A stretch of 64,000 nucleotides of DNA from Acidaminobacter sp. JC074 (GTDB taxonomy: Bacteria > Bacillota > Clostridia > Peptostreptococcales > Acidaminobacteraceae). The stretch lies in the NCBI RefSeq assembly GCF_022496765.1, contig NZ_VANV01000025.1:1-64000 (forward strand), in the 5' to 3' direction. The notes beneath the pieces were generated by a model, which had not been told where the DNA came from, ran no database searches, and worked only from the letters and a program-made list of their open reading frames with translations. The position numbers were made by a program, and so were the translations under genes. Of the stretch, positions 1-7,717 are shown piece by piece (the stretch's first letter is position 1; every line of letters begins with the position of its first letter).

Positions 1-40
1 TGTTTAGGTGATAGATACTAATAGGTCGAGGACTTGACCA
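1..40 (+). rRNA. 23S rRNA, 3' end (partial)
   Basis: The first 40 bases carry the conserved 3' terminus of bacterial 23S rRNA, including the segment gatactaataggtcgagg followed by acttgacc. The 5' part lies outside the window. It is followed by a spacer, 5S rRNA, tRNA and another 5S, as at the distal end of an rrn operon. The exact mature end is estimated. Confidence 0.9.
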
Positions 41-160
41 AATAACGGCGTAGCGTAAGCGAAGTCGTATGAGCGATATCACGCAAGTGATTAGCGAAAG
101 AGAATTGTAAAGCTTGAAATTCATATATGCAATCTTCAGAGAATATCTCTTAAAAAATGC

Positions 161-189
161 TTGACAGCATTTGATGAATTTGATACTAT
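161..189 (+). promoter_or_regulatory. Predicted internal promoter between 23S and 5S
   Basis: A perfect -35 hexamer TTGACA (161-166) is separated by 17 bp from TACTAT (184-189), and TGA directly upstream supplies an extended -10 TGn. A start near 196 would lie about 11 bases before the first 5S gene, so the 5S-tRNA-5S unit may be transcribed independently of the rrn promoter. The rest of the 41-206 spacer shows no gene. Confidence 0.55.
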
Positions 190-206
190 ATTAAAGTATT
201 AAATAT

Positions 207-320
207 CCAGTGACAATATCGCGAAGGCTACACCTGTTCCCATCCCGAACACAGAAGTTAAGTTTCGTAGAGCTGATGATACTTGGTTGGAGACGACCTG
301 GGAAAGTAAGACGTCGCTGG
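207..320 (+). rRNA. rrf: 5S rRNA, copy 1
   Basis: The gene contains the conserved 5S core cccgaacacagaagttaag. The terminal helix pairs ccagtgac (207-214) with gtcgctgg (313-320). Length is 114 nt. It lies about 167 nt downstream of 23S and is followed by a T run and tRNA-Gln. It differs from the second copy at five positions, all in helices and all keeping pairing. Confidence 0.93.
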
Positions 321-328
321 TTTTTTAT

Positions 329-403
329 TGGGGATTCGCCAAGCGGTAAGGCACTGGACTTTGACTCCACTATGCACAGGTTCGAATCCTGTATCCCCAG
401 CCA
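329..403 (+). tRNA. tRNA-Gln (anticodon UUG)
   Basis: A full cloverleaf can be folded. The acceptor stem is tggggat with atcccca, the D stem gcc with ggc, the anticodon loop ctttgac gives UUG, and the T arm is acagg-ttcgaat-cctgt. CCA is encoded at 401-403. The first pair of the anticodon stem (27-43) is a C-C mismatch. The gene lies between two 5S genes. Confidence 0.95.
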
Positions 404-409
404 TTTTAT

Positions 410-523
410 CAAGTGACAATATCATGAAGGCTACACCTGTTCCCATCCCGAACACAGAAGTTAAGTTTCATAGAGCTGATGATACTTGGTTGGAGACGAC
501 CTGGGAAAGTAAGACGTCGCTTG
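410..523 (+). rRNA. rrf: 5S rRNA, copy 2
   Basis: This is a second complete 114-nt 5S gene. The terminal helix pairs caagtgac (410-417) with gtcgcttg (516-523). Against copy 1 there are five substitutions (411, 424, 425, 470, 522). 411/522 and 425/470 are compensated pairs, and 424 turns a G-U into an A-U pair. Both copies therefore look functional. Confidence 0.93.
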
Positions 524-527
524 TTTC

Positions 528-556
528 AAAGATAGTTTTTAAAACTATCTTTTTTA
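528..556 (+). terminator. Terminator of the rRNA/tRNA operon
   Basis: A near-perfect inverted repeat (aaagatagtttt with aaaactatcttt) directly after the second 5S gene runs into a T-rich tract. This is a strong Rho-independent terminator. Confidence 0.85.
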
Positions 557-599
557 TTTTTTTGTTTTTTGGATATAATAATATAAACAGGAGGTTATT

Positions 600-1376
600 A
601 TGATTACCAAAGCAATAAATGAAATAGATGAAAAAATATATTCGTCAGATACAGTGATTGGAGAATTCTCTGGTAGAGACAGCGTAGCAGCTATAATGAA
701 AGCATTTGAATCAGATGATGTTAATTACATATTACCCATTGCCACTTTTGCAGGAACTGAGTATGGTGATTTTGATGTCTTATATGAAAATTATCTAATG
801 TTAAAGGAACAAGTACGTTTAAGATATGGTTATGACAAAATTGTTTATGATCTTGTTGAATACAGTGACCAAAAGTTCTGGCATTTGTTAAATGGTCGTT
901 TCGCAACAGAACTTGTGAATAGATTTGGCTTTTATAATCCTTGTATAGGTTGTCACCTGTACTTTCATTTAACGAAGTTAAAGTTTGCTGACATGTTTTC
1001 TAAGAGAATTATATCAGGTGAACGTGCTTCGCATGATGGTCGTGTTAAAGTTAATCAGTTGCCTGAAGTACTGAGTGCTTATAGAAAAGTGATGGCAGGT
1101 TTAGGTTATGACTTAATCATGCCAATAGAAAATATGGCTGAAGGCGATGAAGTAGAAAGACTGATCGGCTGGGAGTGGGATGAAGGAAAAGCACATCCTA
1201 AATGCGTCCTAAGTGGTAACTATAGAAACACAGAAGGTAAAGCGCTTTATAAAAAAGACCAATTAGATGATTTTTTAAGTCATTATATAGAAAAAGTAGG
1301 CTTATTAGCAGGTGAATATGTTTTAGGTAATATCTCAATCAAATCATTAGAAGCTAGCATAAAGGAAATCCTATGA
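600..1376 (+). CDS. PP-loop-like ATP pyrophosphatase family protein, function unknown
   Basis: A 258-residue protein with a variant PP-loop near the N-terminus (GEFSGRDSVAA, residues 21-31, compare SGGxDS), which in this superfamily binds ATP and adenylates a substrate. It also has a CxxCH motif (C115, C118, H119), a further Cys (C202) and a GERASHDGR segment (140-148), so metal or sulfur chemistry is possible. No signal peptide or membrane segment is seen. The start has a good ribosome site (aggagg, 589-594). It overlaps the ApgM-like gene by 4 bp (ATGA), suggesting translational coupling and a shared pathway. I do not recognise the specific substrate. Confidence 0.75.
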   Translation: MITKAINEIDEKIYSSDTVIGEFSGRDSVAAIMKAFESDDVNYILPIATFAGTEYGDFDVLYENYLMLKEQVRLRYGYDKIVYDLVEYSDQKFWHLLNGRFATELVNRFGFYNPCIGCHLYFHLTKLKFADMFSKRIISGERASHDGRVKVNQLPEVLSAYRKVMAGLGYDLIMPIENMAEGDEVERLIGWEWDEGKAHPKCVLSGNYRNTEGKALYKKDQLDDFLSHYIEKVGLLAGEYVLGNISIKSLEASIKEIL

Positions 1377-2608
1377 AATGTATCAATTTACTCTTAGATG
1401 GTGCTTCAGATAGAAGCTATAAGGAACTTGAAGGTCAAACCCCACTTCAATATGCCAATCTGCCTAATCTAGATAAAATTGCATCTAAGGGCCAGTGTGG
1501 TTTGATGACACCTTTAAGTGAAGGTATTGCCCTTGGGACGGATTTAGCTCATTTTTTAATGTTTAATTACAAAGTTTCCGAGTATCCAAGCAGGTCTATT
1601 ATTGATGCTGTAGGCGAAGAACTTACTATAGATAAAGAAGCACTCTACTTAAGGTGTTCTATAGCTACAGTAGAATACGATGAGGGTTATAAGCTTTTGC
1701 ACCGCTTTACACCTCAGCTGTCAGATGAGGAGATTGAAGACTTAAGCCCCGTTTTAAAGACAAGTATAGATGGTTATGATTTTGACTTTGTCCATTCCTA
1801 TGACAGTCATGGCTTTATTGTCGTTAGGGGAAGTGACTTGACAGATCACGTTTCTGACAGCGATCCTTTCAGACCAGGTAAGTATGCCATGGCGGTTGAG
1901 CCCTTTGAAGATGATTCAGACGCCAGTAAGAAACTTTCTGATGCAATCAATACGTATTTAAAATATAGCTATGACGTTTTATCCAAACATAGGGTCAATA
2001 TATCAAGACATGTCCCGGGAAATATGATCCTGACAAAATGGGCTGGTATCTACAAAAGAGTAGAACCTTTTAAGAAAAGAAATGGTATGACAGCTTTACT
2101 AATAGGTAATTCAAAGCTTTTAAGAGGATTGGCATCTTATATAGGTATGGATTATTTCCACTATGAATCCTTTGAAGAAGGTTTAGAATACGCTTTAGAG
2201 TGTGATTACGATTATGTTCATTTGCATACCAAAGATCCAGATACAGCTTCACATAAGAAAAGTCCTGAACTAAAGGTTCAGGTCCTAGAGGACCTTGATG
2301 GAAAAATCCAGAAGCTTGTGGACTTTGAAGGTCTTTTGGTTGTAACTTCGGATCACTCTACGCCATGCGCTGGTAGCAACATTCACTCAGGTGAGTCCGT
2401 TGCTTTTATGGCAAGTGGTGACTACATCCGTATAGACCATGTAAGGTCATTTGATGAAGTCTCGTGCAGTCAGGGGTCGATTAGACTTAAAAACAGTGAT
2501 TTGATGAATTACGTTATCAATGCAACGGACCGAGGCTGTTTGTATCATTTAAAGCAGGGATCGTCTAAGAAAAACTATATTGTAAATGATGAAAAAAGAC
2601 TTCTATAG
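1373..2608 (+). CDS. ApgM-like phosphoglycerate mutase/phosphatase (alkaline phosphatase superfamily)
   Basis: A 411-residue cytosolic protein. The N-terminus (LLDGASDRSYKELEGQTP) and the following PNLDKIASKGQ match the archaeal-type cofactor-independent phosphoglycerate mutase family. The C-terminal TSDHSTPC...HSG segment carries metal ligands typical of the alkaline phosphatase fold. In E. coli-like bacteria this family is rare; in clostridia and archaea it interconverts 2- and 3-phosphoglycerate, but some members act on other phosphoesters. The coupling to a PP-loop gene upstream and a PHP gene downstream leaves a specialised role open. Length fits the family (about 400). Confidence 0.8.
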   Translation: MKCINLLLDGASDRSYKELEGQTPLQYANLPNLDKIASKGQCGLMTPLSEGIALGTDLAHFLMFNYKVSEYPSRSIIDAVGEELTIDKEALYLRCSIATVEYDEGYKLLHRFTPQLSDEEIEDLSPVLKTSIDGYDFDFVHSYDSHGFIVVRGSDLTDHVSDSDPFRPGKYAMAVEPFEDDSDASKKLSDAINTYLKYSYDVLSKHRVNISRHVPGNMILTKWAGIYKRVEPFKKRNGMTALLIGNSKLLRGLASYIGMDYFHYESFEEGLEYALECDYDYVHLHTKDPDTASHKKSPELKVQVLEDLDGKIQKLVDFEGLLVVTSDHSTPCAGSNIHSGESVAFMASGDYIRIDHVRSFDEVSCSQGSIRLKNSDLMNYVINATDRGCLYHLKQGSSKKNYIVNDEKRLL

Positions 2609-2626
2609 ATTTTCTTGATACTAAGA

Positions 2627-2701
2627 ATGGATTCTATCGATAAAAACAATTGTACTTTTGCAGGCTCGCCTTGTACCATAGTGTGTAAGGAGAGCTTATG
2701 A
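2627..2701 (+). other. Possible 24-codon Cys-rich ORF in frame after the ApgM stop
   Basis: Directly downstream of the amber stop of the ApgM-like gene (2606-2608) the same frame stays open to a TGA at 2699-2701. From ATG 2627 it would encode 24 residues with three cysteines (NNCTFAGSPCTIVCKESL at its end). Its stop overlaps the start of the PHP gene (ATGA). No convincing ribosome site precedes it. It may be a C-terminal extension lost by a nonsense change, a small peptide, or chance. Confidence 0.2.
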
Positions 2702-3321
2702 TTTTTGACTTACACATACATCAAGAGGCGCATTCAGCCGATAGTAAAATAAATATGGAAGAAGTCATCAGAGATGCCAAAGCAGTTGGCTTAGACGGCA
2801 TATGTATCACAGATCATGATGATTTAGGACTGAGAGCTCACGCAGAGGACTTATCTAGAAAGTATGACATGCCGGTTATCGTTGGTGTAGAAATCTATAC
2901 CCTAGACGGCGATTTACTATGCTTTGGCATAGATGAAATGCCTGAAATACGTATGAGTGCAAAAGAAACCATAGACTATGTTCATAAAAGAGGTGGCGTT
3001 TGTATAGCAGCACATCCATATAGGCACAATAATCGTGGTTTGAAAGATTTAATCATGACTTTAGATTTAGATGCCATAGAAGCTTTTAATGGTAGAACAG
3101 ATACTTATTCTAATCAGAAGGCCTTAGAAGTTGCGCGTTTAAAGGGGATGCCAGTCACTGGTGGCAGTGATGCCCATTCTCTTGGTGAAGTTGGTAATTA
3201 TGCCACAGAGTTTGATGGGATTATTTCTAATGAAAATGATTTTATTGAAGCTATTAAAAGGAAAAATTTCAGACCGGTATCTTTAACTGGTTTGGTAACT
3301 GAATATCAAAAGTTAGCTTAG
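2698..3321 (+). CDS. PHP-domain metal-dependent phosphoesterase
   Basis: A 207-residue protein with the four PHP motifs: DLHIH (residues 3-7), ITDHDD (39-44), AAHPYRHNN and GGSDAHSLGEVG. These supply the His/Asp ligands of a trinuclear metal site that hydrolyses phosphoesters (relatives act on nucleotides, histidinol phosphate or DNA 3' ends). Ribosome site aaggag is at 2687-2692. It is the last gene of a three-gene cluster and is followed by a terminator. Substrate unknown. Confidence 0.85.
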   Translation: MIFDLHIHQEAHSADSKINMEEVIRDAKAVGLDGICITDHDDLGLRAHAEDLSRKYDMPVIVGVEIYTLDGDLLCFGIDEMPEIRMSAKETIDYVHKRGGVCIAAHPYRHNNRGLKDLIMTLDLDAIEAFNGRTDTYSNQKALEVARLKGMPVTGGSDAHSLGEVGNYATEFDGIISNENDFIEAIKRKNFRPVSLTGLVTEYQKLA

Positions 3322-3344
3322 AGACCATGTCTCTAATTTTTTTT
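3318..3344 (+). terminator. Terminator after the PHP gene
   Basis: The inverted repeat ttagagac-cat-gtctctaa overlaps the stop codon region and is followed by eight T residues. Confidence 0.75.
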
Positions 3345-3441
3345 ATTTTAATTTTTTACTGGGTCCCCTTGCTATTACATGCCTTGATGGATTTTCTCTT
3401 TATAGAGAGACCATAAGGTCGAAAATTCTTGGTGATTTGCA

Positions 3442-3510
3442 TTGTCGGACTGAACATTTGGTGATACAATATATAGTGTGTTGAAGAGATGATAGCACTA
3501 TATATAGTAA
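3442..3510 (+). promoter_or_regulatory. nrdJ promoter with tandem NrdR boxes
   Basis: TTGTCG (3442-3447) and TACAAT (3465-3470) with 17 bp between form a promoter. Two copies of the NrdR operator (consensus acaCwATATAtwgtgt) follow: 3464-3479 (atacaatatatagtgt), lying on the -10 element, and 3495-3510 (gcactatatatagtaa). Their starts are 31 bp apart, about three helical turns, as known for NrdR operators. This predicts repression of nrdJ by NrdR-dATP. No cobalamin riboswitch is visible in 3345-3584; that stretch otherwise holds two small hairpins near 3395-3420. Confidence 0.85.
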
Positions 3511-3584
3511 GAAAGTCTATAGAACAAATAAATAAAAGCACAACATGTGCTTTGTAGTATATCAATAATAGGGGGCTTTTTAAA

Positions 3585-5936
3585 ATGGCAAGGGTTATAA
3601 AAAGAAACGGCAAGATTGTAGAGTACAACAATGCTAAAATCTTGACTGCGATTCGTAATGCAATGTACGAAACTGAAAGAGGCGTGGATGAAGAGATATG
3701 CACAAGCATTGGTGCAAGTGTTGATCAGCAGATTCAGGACAGTCCACATGATTTAACGGTTGATGAAATTCAGGACATTGTTGAAATCGAATTGATGAGA
3801 TCTTCGAGAAAAGATGCTGCGAAGAGATACATCATCTACAGAAGTGAGCGTGATAAGACACGTGAAGTGAGAAAGAAAGACGATCGTTTACTAACAGATG
3901 CTTTTATCAGTAAGTACAAGCATTTACCTTCTCCAATGAGACAATTGGGTAACTTTGTTTACTACCGTACATACTCTCGTTGGTTGCCAGAAGAAAAACG
4001 TCGTGAGCATTGGTGGGAAACTGTTAGAAGAGCTGTCGAGTACAACTGTTCACTTGTGAATGCGACTAGAAGTGAAGCAGAAGAATTATTTGATAACATC
4101 TTCCACCTTCGTCAGTTCTTATCAGGAAGAACTTTCTGGGTAGGTAACACAGATGTTGCTAAATACTATCCAATGGCAAACTACAACTGTTCATTCCAAA
4201 TCGTTGATAGCATAGCATCATTTAGAGATGTCTTCTACCTATTGATGATTGGTTCAGGTGTTGGTATTAGAATTCTTAAAGAAGACGTTAAAAAGATTCC
4301 TAAAATCAGAACGGACTTCGAGGTTATACATAAAGATTATTCTGCAATGCATCCAGATGAGAGAGAAGACAATACAAGTTTAGAGTTCTTCTACAATCAT
4401 ACTGCTAAAATCACAATTGGTGACTCTAAAGAGGGTTGGGTACAATCTTTAGACTCGTTCATGAAGTTGATTTCAAGCAATGAATATAGAAACATTACAT
4501 CAATCATCATCGACTATGACCATGTAAGACCAAAGGGTGAAAAACTTAAGACATTTGGTGGTACAGCTTCAGGTCATAAGAGTTTAAAAGATATGTTTGA
4601 AAAGATTTACAAGACTATCAAAAAAGCGAGTCTTTTAAATCCTGGTAAGAAAATCAAATTACGTCCAATCGACTGTTTAGATATTGCTAATATCATCGGT
4701 GAGAATGTGGTTGTTGGTGGTGTAAGAAGAACTGCTGAAATCATCTTATTAGATGCTGATGACAACGAAGCTATTGAAGCTAAGTCTGGCCTTTACAAGC
4801 AAGTGGATGGTCAATGGGTTGTGGATAAAGAAATTATCCATAGACAAATGTCTAACAACTCTATTTACTATTTAGAGAAGCCATCTCGCGAGAGATTACA
4901 CTGGCAAATTGAGCGTATGCGTTATTCGGGTGAACCTGCTTGGGTTAATGCGGAAGCTGGTAACAAGAGAAGACCAAACTTTAATGGTGTTAACCCATGT
5001 GGTGAAATCTTACTTGATAACAAGGGGTTATGTAACCTGACTACCATCAACGTATTTGCCTTCGTTAATGACGATGGCACACTTGATGAAAAAGGTTTGT
5101 TAAGAGCACAAAGATTGTCTGCTAGAGCAGGTTACAGAATGACTTGCGTTGAATTAGAGTTACCACTTTGGGATGCAGTTCAGCAAAATGACAAGCTTAT
5201 TGGTTGTTCTTTAACTGGATGGCAAGACATGGTTAATGCAACAAAGTTAACTAGAACAGAGCAGGCTGTCTTATTAAAGAAACTACGTGAAGTTGCCAAC
5301 AAAGAAGCAGAAATGTATGCTTTAGAGCTTGGTAAGAATGTACCACTTCTTGTAACAACTGTTAAACCTGAAGGTACTTTATCTCAGTTACCAACAGTTT
5401 CAAGTGGTGTACACTATTCACATTCACCTTATTACATAAGAAGAGTTAGAATCAATGCTGACGATCCACTTGTAAAAGTATGTGAGGAATTAGGTTATCC
5501 AGTATTCCCTGAGGTAGGTCAGGAATGGGAGACGTGTTCAACGAAAGTTGTGGAGTTCCCTGTTAAGGCACCAGAAGGAAGAACTAAGTATGATGTTTCT
5601 GCCATTGAACAGCTTGAAAACTACAAGATGTTTATGGAAAACTACGTAGATCATAACTGCTCAATTACAGTTCATGTTCGTAACGACGAATGGGATGCTG
5701 TAGAAGAGTGGGTATGGCAACACTGGGATGAAGTGATGGCTGTATCTTTCTTATCACTTGACGATTCTTTCTATGAGTTATTACCATATGAATCAATTGA
5801 TGAAGATGAATACACTAAGAGACTTGAGAGCATGAAGACTTTCAGACCTTCATTGATCAGCAAGTACGAAAAGGAAGAAATCGTATTTGATATCGGTTCA
5901 GAAGGCTGTGAATCTGGAGCTTGTCCAGTTAGATAA
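3585..5936 (+). CDS. nrdJ: Adenosylcobalamin-dependent ribonucleoside-triphosphate reductase (class II)
   Basis: A 783-residue enzyme that reduces ribonucleotides to deoxyribonucleotides with a B12-generated thiyl radical. Residues 3-90 form an ATP-cone. The body resembles the monomeric Lactobacillus-type RTPR (FVYYRTYSRWLPEE). Active-site residues are visible: C202 and C483 as the redox pair, the NPCGE motif (N470, thiyl C472, E474), and the C-terminal relay cysteines C775 and C780 in CESGACPVR. Lactobacillus RTPR is shorter and has no ATP-cone, so allosteric activity control differs here. Oxygen is not required, which suits an anaerobe. Upstream NrdR boxes predict repression. Confidence 0.95.
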   Translation: MARVIKRNGKIVEYNNAKILTAIRNAMYETERGVDEEICTSIGASVDQQIQDSPHDLTVDEIQDIVEIELMRSSRKDAAKRYIIYRSERDKTREVRKKDDRLLTDAFISKYKHLPSPMRQLGNFVYYRTYSRWLPEEKRREHWWETVRRAVEYNCSLVNATRSEAEELFDNIFHLRQFLSGRTFWVGNTDVAKYYPMANYNCSFQIVDSIASFRDVFYLLMIGSGVGIRILKEDVKKIPKIRTDFEVIHKDYSAMHPDEREDNTSLEFFYNHTAKITIGDSKEGWVQSLDSFMKLISSNEYRNITSIIIDYDHVRPKGEKLKTFGGTASGHKSLKDMFEKIYKTIKKASLLNPGKKIKLRPIDCLDIANIIGENVVVGGVRRTAEIILLDADDNEAIEAKSGLYKQVDGQWVVDKEIIHRQMSNNSIYYLEKPSRERLHWQIERMRYSGEPAWVNAEAGNKRRPNFNGVNPCGEILLDNKGLCNLTTINVFAFVNDDGTLDEKGLLRAQRLSARAGYRMTCVELELPLWDAVQQNDKLIGCSLTGWQDMVNATKLTRTEQAVLLKKLREVANKEAEMYALELGKNVPLLVTTVKPEGTLSQLPTVSSGVHYSHSPYYIRRVRINADDPLVKVCEELGYPVFPEVGQEWETCSTKVVEFPVKAPEGRTKYDVSAIEQLENYKMFMENYVDHNCSITVHVRNDEWDAVEEWVWQHWDEVMAVSFLSLDDSFYELLPYESIDEDEYTKRLESMKTFRPSLISKYEKEEIVFDIGSEGCESGACPVR

Positions 5937-5945
5937 TAATATGAA

Positions 5946-5978
5946 AGCGCAATAGTTATGGCTATTGCGCTTTTTTTT
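5946..5978 (+). terminator. nrdJ terminator
   Basis: A ten-base-pair stem agcgcaatag/ctattgcgct with a six-base loop, followed by eight T residues. The stop codon of the convergent gene overlaps the T tract. Confidence 0.9.
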
Positions 5979-6477
5979 ACATATTTCTTGAATCGTAAGC
6001 CCAGTGTAAAAGGGCTTGTCTTTGTTTTGTACGACAGGAAAGATCCAATGGAAAACAATTCTTTTTAATGGCACCAATGTGTCTTTTCATGGCCTTCCAT
6101 CTTTTGATTTGCCTTAAATCTTCAACAGGCAATCTCCTACCGTAATAATACCTGCAGTACCATTGAAACCAACCACGAGGATCGTCTGGATGTAGCCAGC
6201 CTTTCATTTGCCAATGGCTTAGGGGCAAAGAAGCATCTACTTGATAATAATTTAATGTAACATCTTTCTTATTAGGAGACAGTTTGGCATGGTCAAACCA
6301 ATCACTAGGAAACTCATCTTGGCAGTCTGTTAGGTACTTACCGCCGAAAACGCCTAACTTCAACATTTCTTTTGGTGTTAATTCTGGCTTAAATTCTTCA
6401 TGGAAGTTTTGTCCCATAGGCTCTGTAAGATAGTAATGCCCTTCTTGCATCTTATCCTTGATAGTAATCTTCTTCAA
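5977..6477 (-). CDS. Conserved hypothetical protein (HPDDPRGWFQWYCRYY motif family)
   Basis: A soluble 166-residue protein of unknown function, convergent to nrdJ. It is rich in aromatic residues and carries the compact motif HPDDPRGWFQWYCRYYYGRR followed by QIKRWKAMKRH, which I recognise from a widely spread uncharacterised family. I chose the TTG at 6477 as start because a ribosome site (aaggtg) lies just upstream on the minus strand; a longer reading to 6549 would be leader sequence. Downstream starts such as the ATG at 6450 are possible. No enzyme motif is apparent. Confidence 0.7.
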   Translation of the reverse strand: MKKITIKDKMQEGHYYLTEPMGQNFHEEFKPELTPKEMLKLGVFGGKYLTDCQDEFPSDWFDHAKLSPNKKDVTLNYYQVDASLPLSHWQMKGWLHPDDPRGWFQWYCRYYYGRRLPVEDLRQIKRWKAMKRHIGAIKKNCFPLDLSCRTKQRQALLHWAYDSRNM

Positions 6478-6578
6478 GATAAACACCTTCTTTCTATCTA
6501 AGTATAACATAAGACTCAGGCTGAATGATTGTGTGAATGAATGAAGCATAATAGGGTAAAATTAAGGTGGAGGCTTTT

Positions 6579-7547
6579 ATGAATAAGAAACCTAGAATAT
6601 TGATTAGTAAATGTTTAGAACACGGTCACTGCCGATATGACGGTGGTCAGATTGCCAGTCCTTTTATAAAAAGGATCAAAGAGTATGTTGATATTGTGAC
6701 TGTGTGTCCAGAAGTTGAGATTGGCCTAGGTGTACCACGAGAGGCCATAAGAGTCATCAAGTCGGACGCTGATTATAGACTGGTTCATTCCCTGTCTGGT
6801 GGTGATGTGACTGAAAGGATGAATGACTTTTCAAGAGAGTTTGTTCAGAAGTTAGACGACCAAAACTGGCATGGTTTTATACTGAAAAACAAGTCGCCGA
6901 CTTGTGGGATTAAAGATGTAAAAGTCTATAAGTCTTTTGGTAAGTCCATGTCCATTGACGAGAAAACAAGTGGTTTCTTTTCTAGACATGTTTCTAACAA
7001 GTATGTTTATATGCCGATAGAAGATGAGGGGCGTTTAAGCAATTACTCTATAAGAGATCATTTTCTAACCAGCATCTTTACCTTGTCTAGGTATGATGAT
7101 GTTAAAGAAAAAGAAACCATGAAAGATTTGATTGATTTTCATCGTAATCATAAGTATCTTTTGATGGCTTATCACCAAAAGTATCAAAAGGACCTTGGTA
7201 AAATAGTTGCCAACCAAGCACATTGTCCGATTTCCGATGTCATCAAGACATATGAGGGCCTTCTAAAAAAGGCCCTGATACACCCCCTTAAAAGAGGTAC
7301 TAACATTAACATGCTCATGCATCTTTTTGGTTACTTTAAAAAAGAACTTTCGAGTCAAGAAAAAGCCTTTTTTTTAGAGATGCTTGACCAGTACAAGGAT
7401 ATGAAAGTACCTTTTAGTGTTCCGCTTTCTTTGATCTATGTATGGGTCATCCGTTTTGATGAGACCTATCTAAAAGACCAAGTCATCTTTAACCCCTACC
7501 CTAGAGAGATACTAGATGTGACTGATTCAGGCAAGGGGATCAAGTAG
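6579..7547 (+). CDS. DUF523-DUF1722 fusion protein (YbgA/YbbK type)
   Basis: A 322-residue protein. The first half is a DUF523 domain (KPRILISKCLEHG...CRYDGG, VCPEVEIGLGVPRE, KSPTCGIKDV) with conserved cysteines. The second half is a DUF1722 domain (DFHRNHKYLLMAYHQKYQKDLG). The pair is common as one polypeptide in bacteria, with a suggested but unproven link to DNA repair or 2-thiouracil metabolism. The ATG at 6579 is preceded by aaggtggagg; the GTG at 6567 is part of that ribosome site. Confidence 0.85.
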   Translation: MNKKPRILISKCLEHGHCRYDGGQIASPFIKRIKEYVDIVTVCPEVEIGLGVPREAIRVIKSDADYRLVHSLSGGDVTERMNDFSREFVQKLDDQNWHGFILKNKSPTCGIKDVKVYKSFGKSMSIDEKTSGFFSRHVSNKYVYMPIEDEGRLSNYSIRDHFLTSIFTLSRYDDVKEKETMKDLIDFHRNHKYLLMAYHQKYQKDLGKIVANQAHCPISDVIKTYEGLLKKALIHPLKRGTNINMLMHLFGYFKKELSSQEKAFFLEMLDQYKDMKVPFSVPLSLIYVWVIRFDETYLKDQVIFNPYPREILDVTDSGKGIK

Positions 7548-7587
7548 ATTTGGTGTAATTCTATAAAGTTGACTTTGATAATTTTAG

Positions 7588-7616
7588 TTAAGTTTGATTG
7601 TTATGTATGATACTAT
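7588..7616 (+). promoter_or_regulatory. Possible promoter of the two-component operon
   Basis: TTAAGT (7588-7593) and TACTAT (7611-7616) with a 17-bp spacer lie about 100 bp before the histidine kinase gene. The match is moderate. Confidence 0.35.
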
Positions 7617-7684
7617 TGAACATATAATAAGAAGTGAAGATAAATTTATGGGAATCTAGACTTTATTTTGTGGTATAGGACTTC

Positions 7685-7701
7685 AGTTTTGGGGTATACA
7701 T
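7685..7701 (+). promoter_or_regulatory. Motif AGTTTTGGGGTATACAT before the DegS-like gene
   Basis: This 17-base sequence recurs with one change at 9686-9702 before flp. Both copies end exactly 16 bases before the start codon. It may be a binding site for the adjacent response regulator or an RNA element; its role is unknown. Confidence 0.4.
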
Positions 7702-7717
7702 TATTAAAGGTGATGTT

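Noticed and set aside
329..403. tRNA-Gln as a pseudogene because of the 27-43 C-C mismatch
   Set aside because: All other stems, conserved bases and the encoded CCA are intact, so it is probably functional.
2606..2608. Pyrrolysine read-through of the ApgM TAG
   Set aside because: No Pyl machinery in the window and the protein is already full family length at the stop.
3345..3584. A cobalamin riboswitch before the B12-dependent nrdJ
   Set aside because: No B12-box or matching fold; the region carries NrdR boxes instead.
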